Assembly: GCA_025809375.1 (NCBI GenBank)
Contig: CP099514.1
Coordinates: forward strand, 1 to 64,000
Direction: 5' to 3'
From: Bacillus zhangzhouensis
GTDB lineage: Bacteria > Bacillota > Bacilli > Bacillales > Bacillaceae
Length of the DNA: 64,000 nt
Below the pieces are notes generated by a model. It saw only the letters and a list, made by a program, of their open reading frames with translations, ran no database searches and was not told where the DNA came from. This document shows positions 27,416 to 42,514 of the stretch, piece after piece (within the stretch, counting starts at the first letter, position 1; each line of letters starts with the position of its first letter). Made by a program: the position numbers and the translations under genes.

Positions 27416-27970
27416 TCATGTTTGATTTTCATTCGTTATTTCCTTAGCGGTGGTGATTTTTGCTAGAAGAACGTTCTCCATCATCGTTAAAGCGTAGTCG
27501 TTATCTCTGTCGTCGTTTGAAGCGATACAATCTTTAGGTACAATTAGATTGTATTCTCGCATGTATGCGTCATTTGCAGTGAACAAAACGCAAATGTTTC
27601 CGGCAATTCCAGTTAGAATAATGTCCGCGACACCTAATTCATTTAAGAGTGTCTCTAATGCAGTACCGTAGAAGGCAGAATGCTTAGGTTTAATTAAGAA
27701 GTAATTATCTTTAGATGGTGCCATTTTCTCTAAAAGAGGAGCACTTCTTTCGTTTTTGCATGTTTCCAGAACAGCTTGGATATCAGCTTTCCAAAGTCCG
27801 TAGTGATCGTTGATATAAATGATTGGCCAATTTTCCTTGAAAGCATGTTGTTTTAGAGCTAAAATTTTATTGGTCATTTGCTCTGTTTTTTCTGCAAGCA
27901 CATGGCCCATTTCAAAATCAAAATTATTAATTATGTCGATAATAAGCAGCGCCTTTTGGTGCTTTGACAA
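27416..27970 (-). CDS. yaaI: Isochorismatase-family cysteine hydrolase (YaaI)
   Basis: A 184-residue alpha/beta hydrolase of the isochorismatase/nicotinamidase superfamily. The catalytic triad is visible: Asp in LLIIDIINNF (D12), Lys in IKPKHSAF and Cys in GIAGNICVLFTAND. The cis-peptide before the cysteine is of the usual GxxxNxC type. The substrate is unknown; the family includes nicotinamidases and isochorismatases. Translation starts at TTG 27970 after GGGGGTC. It is 46 bases upstream of sleL on the same strand, as in B. subtilis. Confidence 0.9.
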   Translation of the reverse strand: MSKHQKALLIIDIINNFDFEMGHVLAEKTEQMTNKILALKQHAFKENWPIIYINDHYGLWKADIQAVLETCKNERSAPLLEKMAPSKDNYFLIKPKHSAFYGTALETLLNELGVADIILTGIAGNICVLFTANDAYMREYNLIVPKDCIASNDDRDNDYALTMMENVLLAKITTAKEITNENQT

Positions 27971-28034
27971 AATAAGACCCCCTGTAAAAGATTGTGATAA
28001 TAGGGTAACCTCAATTTCCTTTTAAAAAACATGA

Positions 28035-28526
<492 letters not shown>

Positions 28527-28537
28527 ATGGATATCGT

Positions 28538-28566
28538 TTGCAATTTGAGCTATAAGAAGGTATACT
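28538..28566 (+). promoter_or_regulatory. Promoter of SRP RNA
   Basis: TTGCAA at 28538-28543 and TATACT at 28561-28566 with a 17-base spacer, 34 bases before the mature RNA. The gap suggests 5' trimming of a precursor. Confidence 0.7.
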
Positions 28567-28599
28567 TATTTCTGCGTCACTAACAATTTAATATTCATT

Positions 28600-28870
28600 T
28601 TGCCGTGCTAAGCGGGGAGGTAGCGGTGCCCTGTACTCGCAATCCGCTCTAGCGAGGCCGAATCCCTTCTCGAGGTTCGTTTACTTCAAGGTCTGCCTTA
28701 AATAAGTGGTGTTGACGTCTGGGTCCTGCGCAATGGGAATTCATGAACCATGTCAGGTCCGGAAGGAAGCAGCATTAAGTGAAACCTCTCATGTGCCGCA
28801 GGGTTGCCTGGGCCGAGCTAACTGTTTAAGTAACGCTTGGGGTAACGAATCGACAGAAGGTGCACGGTAA
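28600..28870 (+). ncRNA. scr: Signal recognition particle RNA (scRNA, long Bacillus form)
   Basis: RNA of about 271 nt that forms SRP with Ffh. The apical domain IV carries GTCAGGTCCGGAAGGAAGCA with the GGAA tetraloop. The 5' Alu domain is present (TGCCGTGCTAAGCGGGGAGG, paired near the 3' end with GGTGCACGGTA), as in the long Bacillus SRP RNA. It lies between tadA and dnaX. The ends are by homology. Confidence 0.97.
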
Positions 28871-28884
28871 ATCAATATTAAATG

Positions 28885-28918
28885 TAACTCATCTAGTTTA
28901 ACTAGGTGAGTTTTTTGT
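28885..28918 (+). terminator. Terminator after SRP RNA
   Basis: AACTCATCTAG and CTAGGTGAGTT pair around TTTAA, followed by TTTTTG. Between here and the dnaX promoter (about 28920-29137) I see no convincing gene. Confidence 0.85.
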
Positions 28919-29137
28919 TGCTGTTCAAAGAATAACTCAACTGCTTTGGTTATACAAATAGATAAAAAGTCTTTTTGGAGCCATTTGTTTTTTTCTCTAA
29001 CCCCAACAAGAACAGGTGTTCCAATTGGGGTCCCATGTCTTTTCATAACGCTAGAAAATAAGTTTTTGATGCATGGAAAGTAGAAAATCTATAGTTGAAA
29101 TCATCTTTTTGGCATATTAGAAAATAAAGGTGTGCTT

Positions 29138-29165
29138 TTGAATTGATCGGTGCATCATGTATAAT
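29138..29165 (+). promoter_or_regulatory. Probable dnaX promoter
   Basis: TTGAAT at 29138-29143 and a perfect TATAAT at 29160-29165, spacer 16, placed 33 bases before the GTG start of dnaX. Confidence 0.65.
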
Positions 29166-29197
29166 AAAAAGGACGATAAATGGAGGAGGGCGTATTT

Positions 29198-30910
29198 GTG
29201 AGTTATCAAGCTTTATATCGAGTGTTCAGACCTCAAATTTTTGAGGATGTTGTTGGACAAGAACACATCACAAAAACGTTGCAAAATGCCCTTTTGCAGA
29301 AAAAGTTTTCTCATGCTTACTTATTTTCAGGTCCTAGAGGAACAGGTAAAACAAGTGCTGCCAAAATCTTTGCAAAGGCAGTGAACTGTGAAAAGTCACC
29401 TGTTAGTGAGCCGTGTAATGAATGTGATGCCTGTATTGGAATTACAAACGGTTCAATTTCAGACGTGATTGAAATAGATGCTGCCTCGAATAACGGGGTA
29501 GACGAAATTCGGGATATACGTGATAAAGTGAAATTTGCTCCTTCGGCGGTTACATATAAGGTTTATATTATAGATGAAGTACATATGCTCTCTATCGGTG
29601 CATTTAATGCCCTCCTTAAAACGCTGGAAGAACCGCCTGCTCATTGTATCTTTATTTTGGCTACCACAGAGCCCCATAAGATTCCTCTTACCATCATATC
29701 TCGTTGTCAGCGGTTTGATTTTAAACGAATCACGACCAAAGATATTGTTGGAAGAATGGAGAAAATTGTAGATGCAGAAGGCCTAAATGTACAGGAGGGC
29801 TCGCTCGAGATTATTGCTAGTGCAGCTGATGGCGGTATGCGTGATGCACTAAGTCTCTTGGATCAAGCGATCTCATTTAGTGGTGAACAATTGACAATTG
29901 ATGATGCGCTGCTCATTACAGGTGCTGTATCTCAGCATTTCATTAGTCAGCTTGCTAAAGCAATTTTTGATCAAAATATTGCCACAGCGTTAGATACATT
30001 AAATGAATTGCTCCAGCAGGGGAAAGATGCTGCTAAATTAATAGAGGATATGATTTTTTACTTTAGAGATATGCTGCTTTATAAAACGGCACCAGAGCTC
30101 GAGGGTGTCCTTGAAAAGGTAAAGGTCGACGAAAGTTTCGTGGCGCTTTCAGATCGTGTGACACCTCAGTTCCTGTATGAAACAATTGAAGTCCTAAATA
30201 AAAGCCACCAAGAAATGAAATGGACAAATCACCCAAGGATTTTCTTTGAGGTAGCTGTGGTAAAGCTGTGTCAGTCAACAGCAGGATTGACCCAAGGTCA
30301 TGTTGACGCTGCTTTAACGGCGCTAACAGATAAAATAAACAGGCTGGAACAGGAACTATCAAGGCTAAGAGCCGAAGGTGTACCAATGTCTCCATCTCAT
30401 AGTTCTCAAGAAAAAAAGGAAGCGACTCGACCACAAACGAGTAACAAAAATGGCTATCGTGCACCTGTCGGACGAATTCATGAGATTCTAAAAGAAGCGA
30501 AACGGCCTGAGTTAGAAAAAATTAAAGGCAAATGGGGAGAGCTCCTTGCCCAGTTGAAACAGCAGAATAAGGTGTCTCACGCTGCGTTATTAACGGATAG
30601 TGAGCCAGTTGCGGCTGCTTCGCATGCCTTTGTTTTAAAATTCAAATTTGAGATACATTGTAAAATGGTTGCTGAAGATAAAAGCGGTGTTCGAACCAAT
30701 CTTGAACAACTGCTAGAGTCTATGTTAGGAAAAAGAGTGGAATTAGTTGGCGTTCCTGACGCTCAATGGGGTAAAATAAGAGAAGAATTTTTAAGAGATC
30801 ATCAGCTGGATGAACAAGCAGATGGTCAGGGAACTTCTACTGAAGAGGATCCATTGATTGCGGAAGCAAAGAAATTAGTAGGAACCGATTTAATTGAAAT
30901 TAAAGATTAA
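29198..30910 (+). CDS. dnaX: DNA polymerase III subunit tau/gamma
   Basis: Clamp-loader ATPase that organises the replisome. It has 570 residues from GTG 29198 ([17 protein letters not shown]); the GGAGGAGGG at 29182-29190 decides this start, because the ATG at 29180 overlaps that site. Walker A is GPRGTGKTS near 45-53, the zinc cysteines lie in [18 protein letters not shown], and Walker B with sensor is [11 protein letters not shown]. The C-terminal third is the less conserved tau region. It leads dnaX-ebfC-recR-yaaL. Confidence 0.98.
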   Translation: MSYQALYRVFRPQIFEDVVGQEHITKTLQNALLQKKFSHAYLFSGPRGTGKTSAAKIFAKAVNCEKSPVSEPCNECDACIGITNGSISDVIEIDAASNNGVDEIRDIRDKVKFAPSAVTYKVYIIDEVHMLSIGAFNALLKTLEEPPAHCIFILATTEPHKIPLTIISRCQRFDFKRITTKDIVGRMEKIVDAEGLNVQEGSLEIIASAADGGMRDALSLLDQAISFSGEQLTIDDALLITGAVSQHFISQLAKAIFDQNIATALDTLNELLQQGKDAAKLIEDMIFYFRDMLLYKTAPELEGVLEKVKVDESFVALSDRVTPQFLYETIEVLNKSHQEMKWTNHPRIFFEVAVVKLCQSTAGLTQGHVDAALTALTDKINRLEQELSRLRAEGVPMSPSHSSQEKKEATRPQTSNKNGYRAPVGRIHEILKEAKRPELEKIKGKWGELLAQLKQQNKVSHAALLTDSEPVAAASHAFVLKFKFEIHCKMVAEDKSGVRTNLEQLLESMLGKRVELVGVPDAQWGKIREEFLRDHQLDEQADGQGTSTEEDPLIAEAKKLVGTDLIEIKD

Positions 30911-30936
30911 TAAAAATGAAAGAGAGTGGTGTTCAT

Positions 30937-31260
30937 ATGCGCGGTGGAATGGGAAATATGCAAAAAATGATGAAACAAATGCAAAAAATGCAAAAGGATA
31001 TGGCAAAGGCTCAAGAAGAGCTTGCAGAAAAAGTCCTTGAAGGTACAGCTGGTGGCGGTATGGTCACTGTAAAAGTAAATGGACAAAAAGAAGTCGTTGA
31101 TGTAGCAATTAATGAAGAAGTTGTTGATCCAGAAGATATCGATATGCTTCAAGATCTTGTTCTTGCTGCCACAAACGATGCATTGAAAAAAGTCGATGAG
31201 CTAACGAATGAAACGATGGGTCAATTCACAAAAGGAATGAACATGCCAGGTTTATTCTAG
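30937..31260 (+). CDS. ebfC: YbaB/EbfC family nucleoid-associated protein (YaaK)
   Basis: Small dimeric DNA-binding protein of 107 residues. It starts with [19 protein letters not shown], a methionine-rich N-terminal helix, and ends in the conserved [12 protein letters not shown] 30937 gives the B. subtilis length; an in-frame ATG at 30916 would add seven residues but is only 5 bases past the dnaX stop, without a ribosome site. It sits between dnaX and recR, the usual place across bacteria, which suggests a link to replication or repair. The exact role in Bacillus is not settled. Confidence 0.94.
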   Translation: MRGGMGNMQKMMKQMQKMQKDMAKAQEELAEKVLEGTAGGGMVTVKVNGQKEVVDVAINEEVVDPEDIDMLQDLVLAATNDALKKVDELTNETMGQFTKGMNMPGLF

Positions 31261-31275
31261 GAGGAATAACTGAAG

Positions 31276-31872
31276 ATGCAATATCCTGAACCAATATCAA
31301 AGCTGATTGACAGCTTTATGAAATTGCCAGGAATCGGACCGAAAACTGCGGTCCGTCTGGCTTTTTTTGTTCTTAGTATGCAGGAAGATGTCGTACTAGA
31401 TTTTGCGAAGGCGCTTGTAAATGCCAAGCGTAATTTAACTTATTGTTCGGTATGCGGTCATATCACCGACCAAGATCCTTGCTATATTTGTGAAGATACA
31501 AGAAGAGATCAATCTATTATCTGTGTTGTGCAGGATCCAAAAGATGTGATCGCAATGGAAAAAATGAAAGAATACAATGGCTTATATCATGTGCTTCATG
31601 GTGCCATTTCGCCAATGGACGGAATTGGCCCAGAGGATATTAAAATTCCTGACCTATTAAAAAGATTGCAAGATAATCAAGTGACAGAGGTGATCCTTGC
31701 AACTAATCCAAACATTGAAGGAGAAGCAACAGCCATGTATATCTCCAGATTGTTGAAACCATCAGGAATTAAACTCTCTCGCATTGCTCACGGACTTCCA
31801 GTAGGCGGAGATTTAGAGTATGCGGATGAAGTCACACTGTCCAAGGCTCTAGAAGGCAGACGTGAGATGTAG
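31276..31872 (+). CDS. recR: Recombination mediator RecR
   Basis: Ring-forming mediator that works with RecO and RecF to load RecA at gaps. It has 198 residues. A helix-hairpin-helix ([18 protein letters not shown]) is followed by the four-cysteine zinc motif [16 protein letters not shown], then a TOPRIM domain ([13 protein letters not shown] and [13 protein letters not shown]). The ATG at 31276 follows TAGGAGGAATAA. It lies 15 bases after ebfC in the same operon. Confidence 0.98.
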   Translation: MQYPEPISKLIDSFMKLPGIGPKTAVRLAFFVLSMQEDVVLDFAKALVNAKRNLTYCSVCGHITDQDPCYICEDTRRDQSIICVVQDPKDVIAMEKMKEYNGLYHVLHGAISPMDGIGPEDIKIPDLLKRLQDNQVTEVILATNPNIEGEATAMYISRLLKPSGIKLSRIAHGLPVGGDLEYADEVTLSKALEGRREM

Positions 31873-31890
31873 GAAGGAGAAGTACGTTAC

Positions 31891-32115
31891 ATGGGATTTC
31901 TTCGCAGAAAATCAATTCGAAAAGAATTCGATGAGAAATTAATTCAACAGCTTTTTAAGCAAAAGGAAGAATGGAACAGACAAAAAAAGCTTGTCGCAAA
32001 CAGCGTTGATCCTTCACCGGACATTCTATTCGAATTAAAGCTTGCTCAAGCGAAGTACTTTTTCTATCTGAGAGAAGCAAAAAAGAGGAATTTACGTTTA
32101 AACAACTGGAAATAG
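31891..32115 (+). CDS. yaaL: YaaL family protein (DUF2508)
   Basis: A 74-residue, highly charged, probably helical protein (KEFDEKLIQQLFKQKEEWNRQ) with no membrane segment. It matches B. subtilis YaaL, in the same place between recR and bofA. The function is unknown. GGAAGGAGAAG at 31871-31881 precedes the ATG. It is very likely co-transcribed with recR. Confidence 0.88.
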   Translation: MGFLRRKSIRKEFDEKLIQQLFKQKEEWNRQKKLVANSVDPSPDILFELKLAQAKYFFYLREAKKRNLRLNNWK

Positions 32116-32134
32116 CAGGTCTATTGTACATAGT

Positions 32135-32168
32135 CCTCTCATATGCTTGTACTATTCATATGAAGAGG
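32135..32168 (+). promoter_or_regulatory. Hairpin covering the bofA ribosome binding site
   Basis: CCTCTCATATG (32135-32145) is complementary, with one bulge, to CATATGAAGAGG (32157-32168), leaving an 11-base loop. The right arm includes part of the GAAGAGGGG that serves as the bofA Shine-Dalgarno. Folding in RNA could limit bofA translation. Confidence 0.5.
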
Positions 32169-32178
32169 GGATGAGAGG

Positions 32179-32445
32179 ATGATGGAACCTGTTATTGTGA
32201 TCGGGTCAATTTTGCTAGCTGTGCTATTGTTGTTTATGTCAGGTGTGCAGGCAAATCCATTCAAATGGTTAGGGCTTATCGGAGTGAAGTTTGTGGCAGG
32301 TGCTCTTTTCTTATTTTGCCTCAACCTATTTGGTGAGAGTCTAGGATTACATGTCGCTATTAACCCTGTAACGAGTGGGATTAGTGGTTTATTGGGTATT
32401 CCGGGCGTAGCGGCTTTAATCGTGATTGAAAAGTTTATTATTTAA
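32179..32445 (+). CDS. bofA: Pro-sigma-K processing inhibitor BofA
   Basis: Integral membrane protein of the mother-cell outer forespore membrane that, with SpoIVFA, holds the SpoIVFB protease inactive until the signal from the forespore. It has 88 residues from ATG 32179 or 87 from ATG 32182; GAGGGG at 32165-32170 allows either. It has two hydrophobic segments (about 4-22 and 32-50) and the conserved C-terminus GIPGVAALIVIEKFII. It lies at the end of the dnaX-recR region, just before the second rRNA operon, as in B. subtilis. Confidence 0.95.
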   Translation: MMEPVIVIGSILLAVLLLFMSGVQANPFKWLGLIGVKFVAGALFLFCLNLFGESLGLHVAINPVTSGISGLLGIPGVAALIVIEKFII

Positions 32446-32456
32446 TGAAAAATATG

Positions 32457-32485
32457 TTGACTTTGATTCGTTAGGGTGGTAAATT
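32457..32485 (+). promoter_or_regulatory. Second rRNA operon promoter P1
   Basis: TTGACT at 32457-32462 and TAAATT at 32480-32485 with a 17-base spacer, beginning 11 bases after the bofA stop codon. Confidence 0.7.
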
Positions 32486-32537
32486 AATATACGTCGCTGA
32501 TGACGAAGAAATGAAAAAACATAATAACAAAAAGTTG

Positions 32538-32567
32538 TTGACACTAACAACTTGAATGTGATAAACT
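32538..32567 (+). promoter_or_regulatory. Second rRNA operon promoter P2
   Basis: A perfect TTGACA at 32538-32543 and TAAACT at 32562-32567, spacer 18. It lies about 80 bases after P1, the tandem layout usual for Bacillus rRNA operons. Confidence 0.65.
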
Positions 32568-32591
32568 ATTTTAGTCGCTTCTGAAGCGGTA

Positions 32592-32760
32592 AACAAGTTC
32601 TTTGAAAACTAAACAAGACAAAACGTACCTGTTAATTCGAGTTTTTATAAAAAATCCTATGATACATCATAGGTAGTCAGTCAAACTGGCGAGGCAGGAA
32701 ATGATCACATGCTAAGTTCGCTACATCGTGTAGCAACGCATGTGTGATATGCATCCTGCA
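32592..32760 (+). other. Leader of second rRNA operon
   Basis: Repeats the first operon leader, including boxA-like GTTCTTTGAAAACTA and the 16S processing arm AACTAAACAAGAC at 32607-32619, which pairs with the trailer near 34338-34350. It differs from the first copy at only a few bases (for example ATTCGAG against ATTCAG near 32636). Confidence 0.75.
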
Positions 32761-34316
<1,556 letters not shown>

Positions 34317-34402
34317 ATGGAGTAGCGTGCGTTTTTCGTCTTGTTTAGTTTTGAAGGAACTTGCAAAAGATCCTACAATATCATATCTTCGATATGAAAG
34401 AT

Positions 34403-34479
<77 letters not shown>

Positions 34480-34493
34480 TCTTCTATTAAATC

Positions 34494-34569
34494 GGGGCCT
34501 TAGCTCAGCTGGGAGAGCGCCTGCCTTGCACGCAGGAGGTCAGCGGTTCGATCCCGCTAGGCTCCACCA
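34494..34569 (+). tRNA. trnA: tRNA-Ala (TGC), second operon
   Basis: A 76-nt copy identical to the one at 11275, with anticodon TGC and encoded CCA. Confidence 0.98.
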
Positions 34570-34667
34570 ACGTGTTCTTTGAAAACTAGATAACAATAAG
34601 TCATACATTCACATTGAATGCAATGCAAAGTTCATCACACATAGTGATTCTTTCTAAAGTAAGAAAT

Positions 34668-37594
<2,927 letters not shown>

Positions 37595-37657
37595 TATATT
37601 CTCATGTGAAACATGAACATTGTTATCTAGTTTTGAGAGAACATTCTCTCCATCAGG

Positions 37658-37773
<116 letters not shown>

Positions 37774-37781
37774 TTTTATAA

Positions 37782-37814
37782 GGATCAGTTCCATTTGGAA
37801 CTGGTCTTTTTTGA
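37782..37814 (+). terminator. Terminator of second rRNA operon
   Basis: The same GATCAGTTCC-ATTT-GGAACTGGTC hairpin and T run as at 14565. Similarity to the first operon ends shortly after it, so it marks the right edge of the 5.2-kb repeat. Confidence 0.92.
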
Positions 37815-37891
37815 TTTTTAAGAAAAGGAACAAACACTCGATCTGACATGGATACATATACTAAACTACCATCTAAAACATTCTTAATTTT

Positions 37892-37921
37892 GTATACAAT
37901 TGAAAGCGCTAGGGCATACTG
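37892..37921 (+). promoter_or_regulatory. Sigma-F type promoter of csfB
   Basis: GTATA at 37892-37896 and GGGCATACTG at 37912-37921, spacer 15. This fits the sigma-F consensus (GYWTA, then GGNNANAHTR) at every position. B. subtilis csfB is transcribed in the forespore by sigma-F. Confidence 0.8.
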
Positions 37922-37944
37922 AAGCTATAAGTGGGGGTGTCACA

Positions 37945-38136
37945 ATGGGCAAAAAAGAGCGAGAAGCAATTTGTTTGATTTGTGAAGAGAAAAAAACAAA
38001 GGGAATTTATTTATATCATCAGTTTTTGTGCCGGGAATGTGAGCGAAAGTTAATTTCTACATCGACCTCGGATCCTAGCTATGCCGATTATGTTAGAAAA
38101 CTTAAAAATCTTCATACGCCGCCTTTGTATTCATAG
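37945..38136 (+). CDS. csfB: Anti-sigma factor Gin (CsfB)
   Basis: Small zinc protein that binds and inhibits sigma-G in the early forespore and also acts against sigma-E. It has 63 residues from ATG 37945, with GTGGGGGTGT at 37931-37940. The zinc-binding cysteines are CLIC near the N-terminus and CREC in the middle, followed by the conserved ending RKLKNLHTPPLYS. An in-frame TTG at 37900 lies inside the promoter and is rejected. Same place as B. subtilis csfB, between the rRNA operon and xpaC. Confidence 0.94.
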   Translation: MGKKEREAICLICEEKKTKGIYLYHQFLCRECERKLISTSTSDPSYADYVRKLKNLHTPPLYS

Positions 38137-38144
38137 ACCATTAG

Positions 38145-38170
38145 AGACCATTAAATGGTCTTTTTTTATG
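38145..38170 (+). terminator. Terminator after csfB
   Basis: AGACCATT and AATGGTCT around TA form a tight hairpin followed by TTTTTTTAT, starting 9 bases after the stop codon. Confidence 0.82.
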
Positions 38171-38273
38171 ACTATGAAGGATTGGGCCTGTTTTTTGGAA
38201 CTTAGTTTGGACATCATCCGTATTTAATAATAAGATAAACAGAGAGCCTGATTATTCATAGGAGTCGATGAAC

Positions 38274-38888
38274 ATGAAATCAATCTTTTATACATTTATA
38301 TGGGCCATCCTCTCTACTTTTTTCTCGCTTGTGATTTTAACCGTCAGTATTGGGGTTTTGCATCATCATACTGGATTATCGATACTGTATGCGATGATGG
38401 GATGGGGCGTGATGTTTGCAGGGAGTAGATGGGTTGCTTTCCAGTTGTTTTTAAAGAAACATGGACTGGCTCGTAGTGATTATGCATATATCAAACAGCA
38501 TCTAAAAGAAGCTGGACAAAAGCTTGTACGTTTAAAGAAGGCTTTATTTGCTGTGAAAAACGTACAGACGATCAAACATAATTATGAAATTCTCCGACTT
38601 GCACGACGAATCTATACGATTACAAAAAAAGAGCCGACCCGATTTTATGATGCACAGCGTTTTTATTTCGAAAGCTTGGATTCTGTTGTTGAACTAACTG
38701 AAAAATATGCACTATTGTATAATCAGCCTGATCGCAGTCATGAGCTGGAAATGACACTGAGCCAAACTCGAGTGACGCTGACAGAGCTGCAAAAGCAATT
38801 GACGAATGATTTGCAGCAAGTATTAGGAAGAGACATAGAAGCCCTTCATATTGAGCTTGAAGTGGCAGATAAAATGATAAAGAAATAA
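38274..38888 (+). CDS. xpaC: XpaC family protein
   Basis: Homologue of XpaC, first noted for hydrolysis of a chromogenic phosphate (X-phos), though a true enzymatic role is doubtful. It has 204 residues from ATG 38274, which has TAGGAG 9 bases upstream; the ATG at 38268 is too close to that site. Two hydrophobic segments at the N-terminus (about 5-27 and 35-55) anchor it in the membrane, and the rest is a charged helical cytoplasmic domain. It is followed after 18 bases by yaaN, and the pair is conserved as xpaC-yaaN. Confidence 0.88.
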   Translation: MKSIFYTFIWAILSTFFSLVILTVSIGVLHHHTGLSILYAMMGWGVMFAGSRWVAFQLFLKKHGLARSDYAYIKQHLKEAGQKLVRLKKALFAVKNVQTIKHNYEILRLARRIYTITKKEPTRFYDAQRFYFESLDSVVELTEKYALLYNQPDRSHELEMTLSQTRVTLTELQKQLTNDLQQVLGRDIEALHIELEVADKMIKK

Positions 38889-38906
38889 TGAAAGGAGTCA
38901 AACGCT

Positions 38907-39971
38907 ATGAAACCAGAAGATCACATCCCATCATCACCTGCTTCCACTACAGATCTTCAGTTTCGGGTGTTTGATACCTTATCTGATGAGGAGAAACAAG
39001 AAGCCATACAGCGTGCTGAGCAGATCCCTGACAATCCGCAAAAGCTGCTTTTCTATGGTACACGTGTTCAGGAGCGATTATTGGAACAATCACAACAAAT
39101 GATGAAATATGTTGAGAAAAAAGATATTGATCAAATAGGAGAGGTGCTTGAGGCATTTTTGCACCAGCTGCATATAGTAGAACCTGAGGATTTACTGCCC
39201 AAGAAGCAGGGCTTTTTTTTGAAGTTGTTTCAGCGGAAGAAGCGTTCTACTCAGGAAATCATATCGCGTTTTCAACATGCAAAATCACAGATCGAGAGAT
39301 TATCAGCAAGGCTTCGTTACGCAAAAGGCGGATTAATTTCGGACCATATGTTATTAGAACGTTTATTTGAAGAAAATCAAACTTATTTCCAAGAGATGAC
39401 GTTGCAGGTTGCAGCAGTTGAAGCGAAAATGACAACTTTAGAGAAGCAGATCATATCAGAAACGCAGCATATTGGTAATCGGACGATAGAGGAGCAATTG
39501 ATGAGTCAGGAAGTCAATGCAGAAGATTACAGGGAGAGGTTGAAGGAACGGAAATATGATTTGCTGCTAAGCCGACAAATTGCGTTGCAATGTAATGCCC
39601 AAATTCGAATGATCCAGCATACGAATCATACATTGGCCAATCACATTCAATCAACTATTTCTGCGTCCATTCCTCTATGGATTAACCAAATGTCGATTGC
39701 ATTAACGCATATTCAGCAGCGTGCCAATTCAGCTCTTGAGAATCGAATCCAAAAAACATATGAAAAAGTATCAAAGCAGCAGGGGGAGCTTCTTGAAGAG
39801 GCAGCTTTTGCACCTATAGATACATTGAAAAAGGTTCAACGTCAATTAGCTGAAATCTTACAGGAAACGTTACAGGTGAAAGAGCATGGAAGCAAAGAGC
39901 GAGCTCAATTCAAAAACAGCATGTATGAGGCAGAACAGCAGCTGGCGAATCACCAGCCAATAAAGGAATGA
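38907..39971 (+). CDS. yaaN: TelA-family protein YaaN
   Basis: A 354-residue protein of the TelA (toxic anion resistance) family, related to tellurite-resistance TelA/KlaA. The fold is predicted to be almost entirely helical, with heptad-rich stretches (AEIRFQH, LERLFEENQTYFQEM) and no membrane segment. GAAAGGAGTC at 38889-38898 precedes the ATG. It is paired with membrane-anchored XpaC, a partnership seen in many Firmicutes. A role in anion resistance is by family name only; the function in Bacillus is unknown. Confidence 0.85.
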   Translation: MKPEDHIPSSPASTTDLQFRVFDTLSDEEKQEAIQRAEQIPDNPQKLLFYGTRVQERLLEQSQQMMKYVEKKDIDQIGEVLEAFLHQLHIVEPEDLLPKKQGFFLKLFQRKKRSTQEIISRFQHAKSQIERLSARLRYAKGGLISDHMLLERLFEENQTYFQEMTLQVAAVEAKMTTLEKQIISETQHIGNRTIEEQLMSQEVNAEDYRERLKERKYDLLLSRQIALQCNAQIRMIQHTNHTLANHIQSTISASIPLWINQMSIALTHIQQRANSALENRIQKTYEKVSKQQGELLEEAAFAPIDTLKKVQRQLAEILQETLQVKEHGSKERAQFKNSMYEAEQQLANHQPIKE

Positions 39972-40048
39972 GAATCCATCTTTCGGTTCCCTTGTATGAA
40001 CGTTATAATAGACATAAGATATCGTTAAAGTGAAAAGGGTCGATTTGT

Positions 40049-41454
40049 TTGAAAACACCTTTATATACAGCATTAGCACAACATGCGGAAAAGAAACCTT
40101 ATTCTTTCCACGTTCCAGGACATCACAATGGAGATGTCTTTTTTGATGAGGCACGGACTTATTATGAGTCAATTCTTCAGCTGGATGTAACGGAGCTTGA
40201 AGGATTAGATGATCTCCATCATCCAACTGGTGTGATTCAAGAGGCTGAACATTTATTGGCAAAGCTATATGGATCAGATCAAAGCTTTTTCCTTGTGAAT
40301 GGGACAACTGTCGGAAATTTAGCGATGGTGATGGCTGCCTGTCGTGCGGGAGATGAGATTTTCGTCCAGCGAAATTGTCATAAGTCTGTTTACCATGCGA
40401 TTGAGCTTGCAGGAGCAATGCCTATTATGATAGAAGCTGAGATAGATCCACACCTGCATGTTCCAACACATGTAACGGATGAAACAGTCAAAAAAGCCAT
40501 AGCAAAACATCCTAATTGCCGGGCGATCGTTTTGACTTATCCGAACTACTACGGACATGCAGCCGATTTATCAAAACTGATTCACATGTGCCACGAATCG
40601 GGCATGATCGTATTGGTTGATGAGGCACATGGTGCACATTTTGTATTGGGCGGCGCTTTTCCTCCATCTGCTCTTTCCTATGGAGCTGACGTGGTGGTAC
40701 AATCAGCACATAAAACTCTTCCGGCCATGACGATGGGATCCTATCTTCATCTTCAGGGGGGGCGAATGGATGTTAAGCGTTTGAAAACATTCCTCACGAT
40801 GCTTCAAAGCAGTTCTCCATCCTATCCAATTATGGCCTCATTGGATGCGGCAAGGGCTTATGTCGAGAAGATTAAGAAAAAAGGAATCTTGGATGGAATC
40901 ATGAAAGGGCTGGCTGAGTTGAAAAATGAATTCAATCGTATACCTCAGCTTGAAGTGGTCGAGTCTGAATGGCTTTCTAACGATCCATTAAAATGTGTTA
41001 TTCGATCAACAGAAGGGCTGACTGGTTATGAACTAAAACGAGTGTTTGAATCAGTGGAAGTTCACCCAGAGCTTGCGGACGAACATCAGGTTTTACTTGT
41101 CTTTGGTTTAGAAGAGAAGCAGGACATTCCTTTTAAACGGATAGAGCAGGCCCTTAAGCAAAGCGATTCATTGCTCAAAGGAAAAGGTCATATTCAAAGA
41201 GAGGCACTGGCTATTGAGAACGATGAGCATAGGCAGAATATAGAAGCCGTCCCATTTGAATATGCAGCAGGCCGGGTTAGTGCAGAATCGGTGATTCCAT
41301 ATCCACCGGGTATTCCTTTGATCGTTAAGGGAGAGCGTATTGAAATCGAGCAAATTGCGGCTTTGACCCGTTTACTTGGGCATCAGGTTCATATTCAAGC
41401 CAGTCAGGTGGTTCATCAGAGAAAATTATATGTTTATATAGAAGAGGAGACACT

Positions 41455-41458
<4 letters not shown>
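40049..41458 (+). CDS. yaaO: Orn/Lys/Arg decarboxylase-family protein YaaO
   Basis: PLP-dependent fold-type I decarboxylase of 469 residues. The PLP lysine lies in [16 protein letters not shown], preceded by the aspartate motif [13 protein letters not shown]; the N-terminus reads HVPGHHNGD, typical of the family. The C-terminal domain ([19 protein letters not shown]) is present. The substrate is not known for YaaO; the related SpeA decarboxylates arginine. Translation starts at TTG 40049 after GAAAAGGGTCG. Its stop overlaps the tmk start by 4 bases (ATGA), so the two are coupled. Confidence 0.9.
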
Positions 41459-42502
<1,044 letters not shown>

Positions 42503-42514
42503 GGATGGGTTGCT

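Noticed and set aside
28789-29046. An 85-codon minus-strand ORF overlapping SRP RNA
   Set aside because: It runs through the SRP RNA terminator and its 3' domain, has no convincing ribosome site and resembles no family I recognise.
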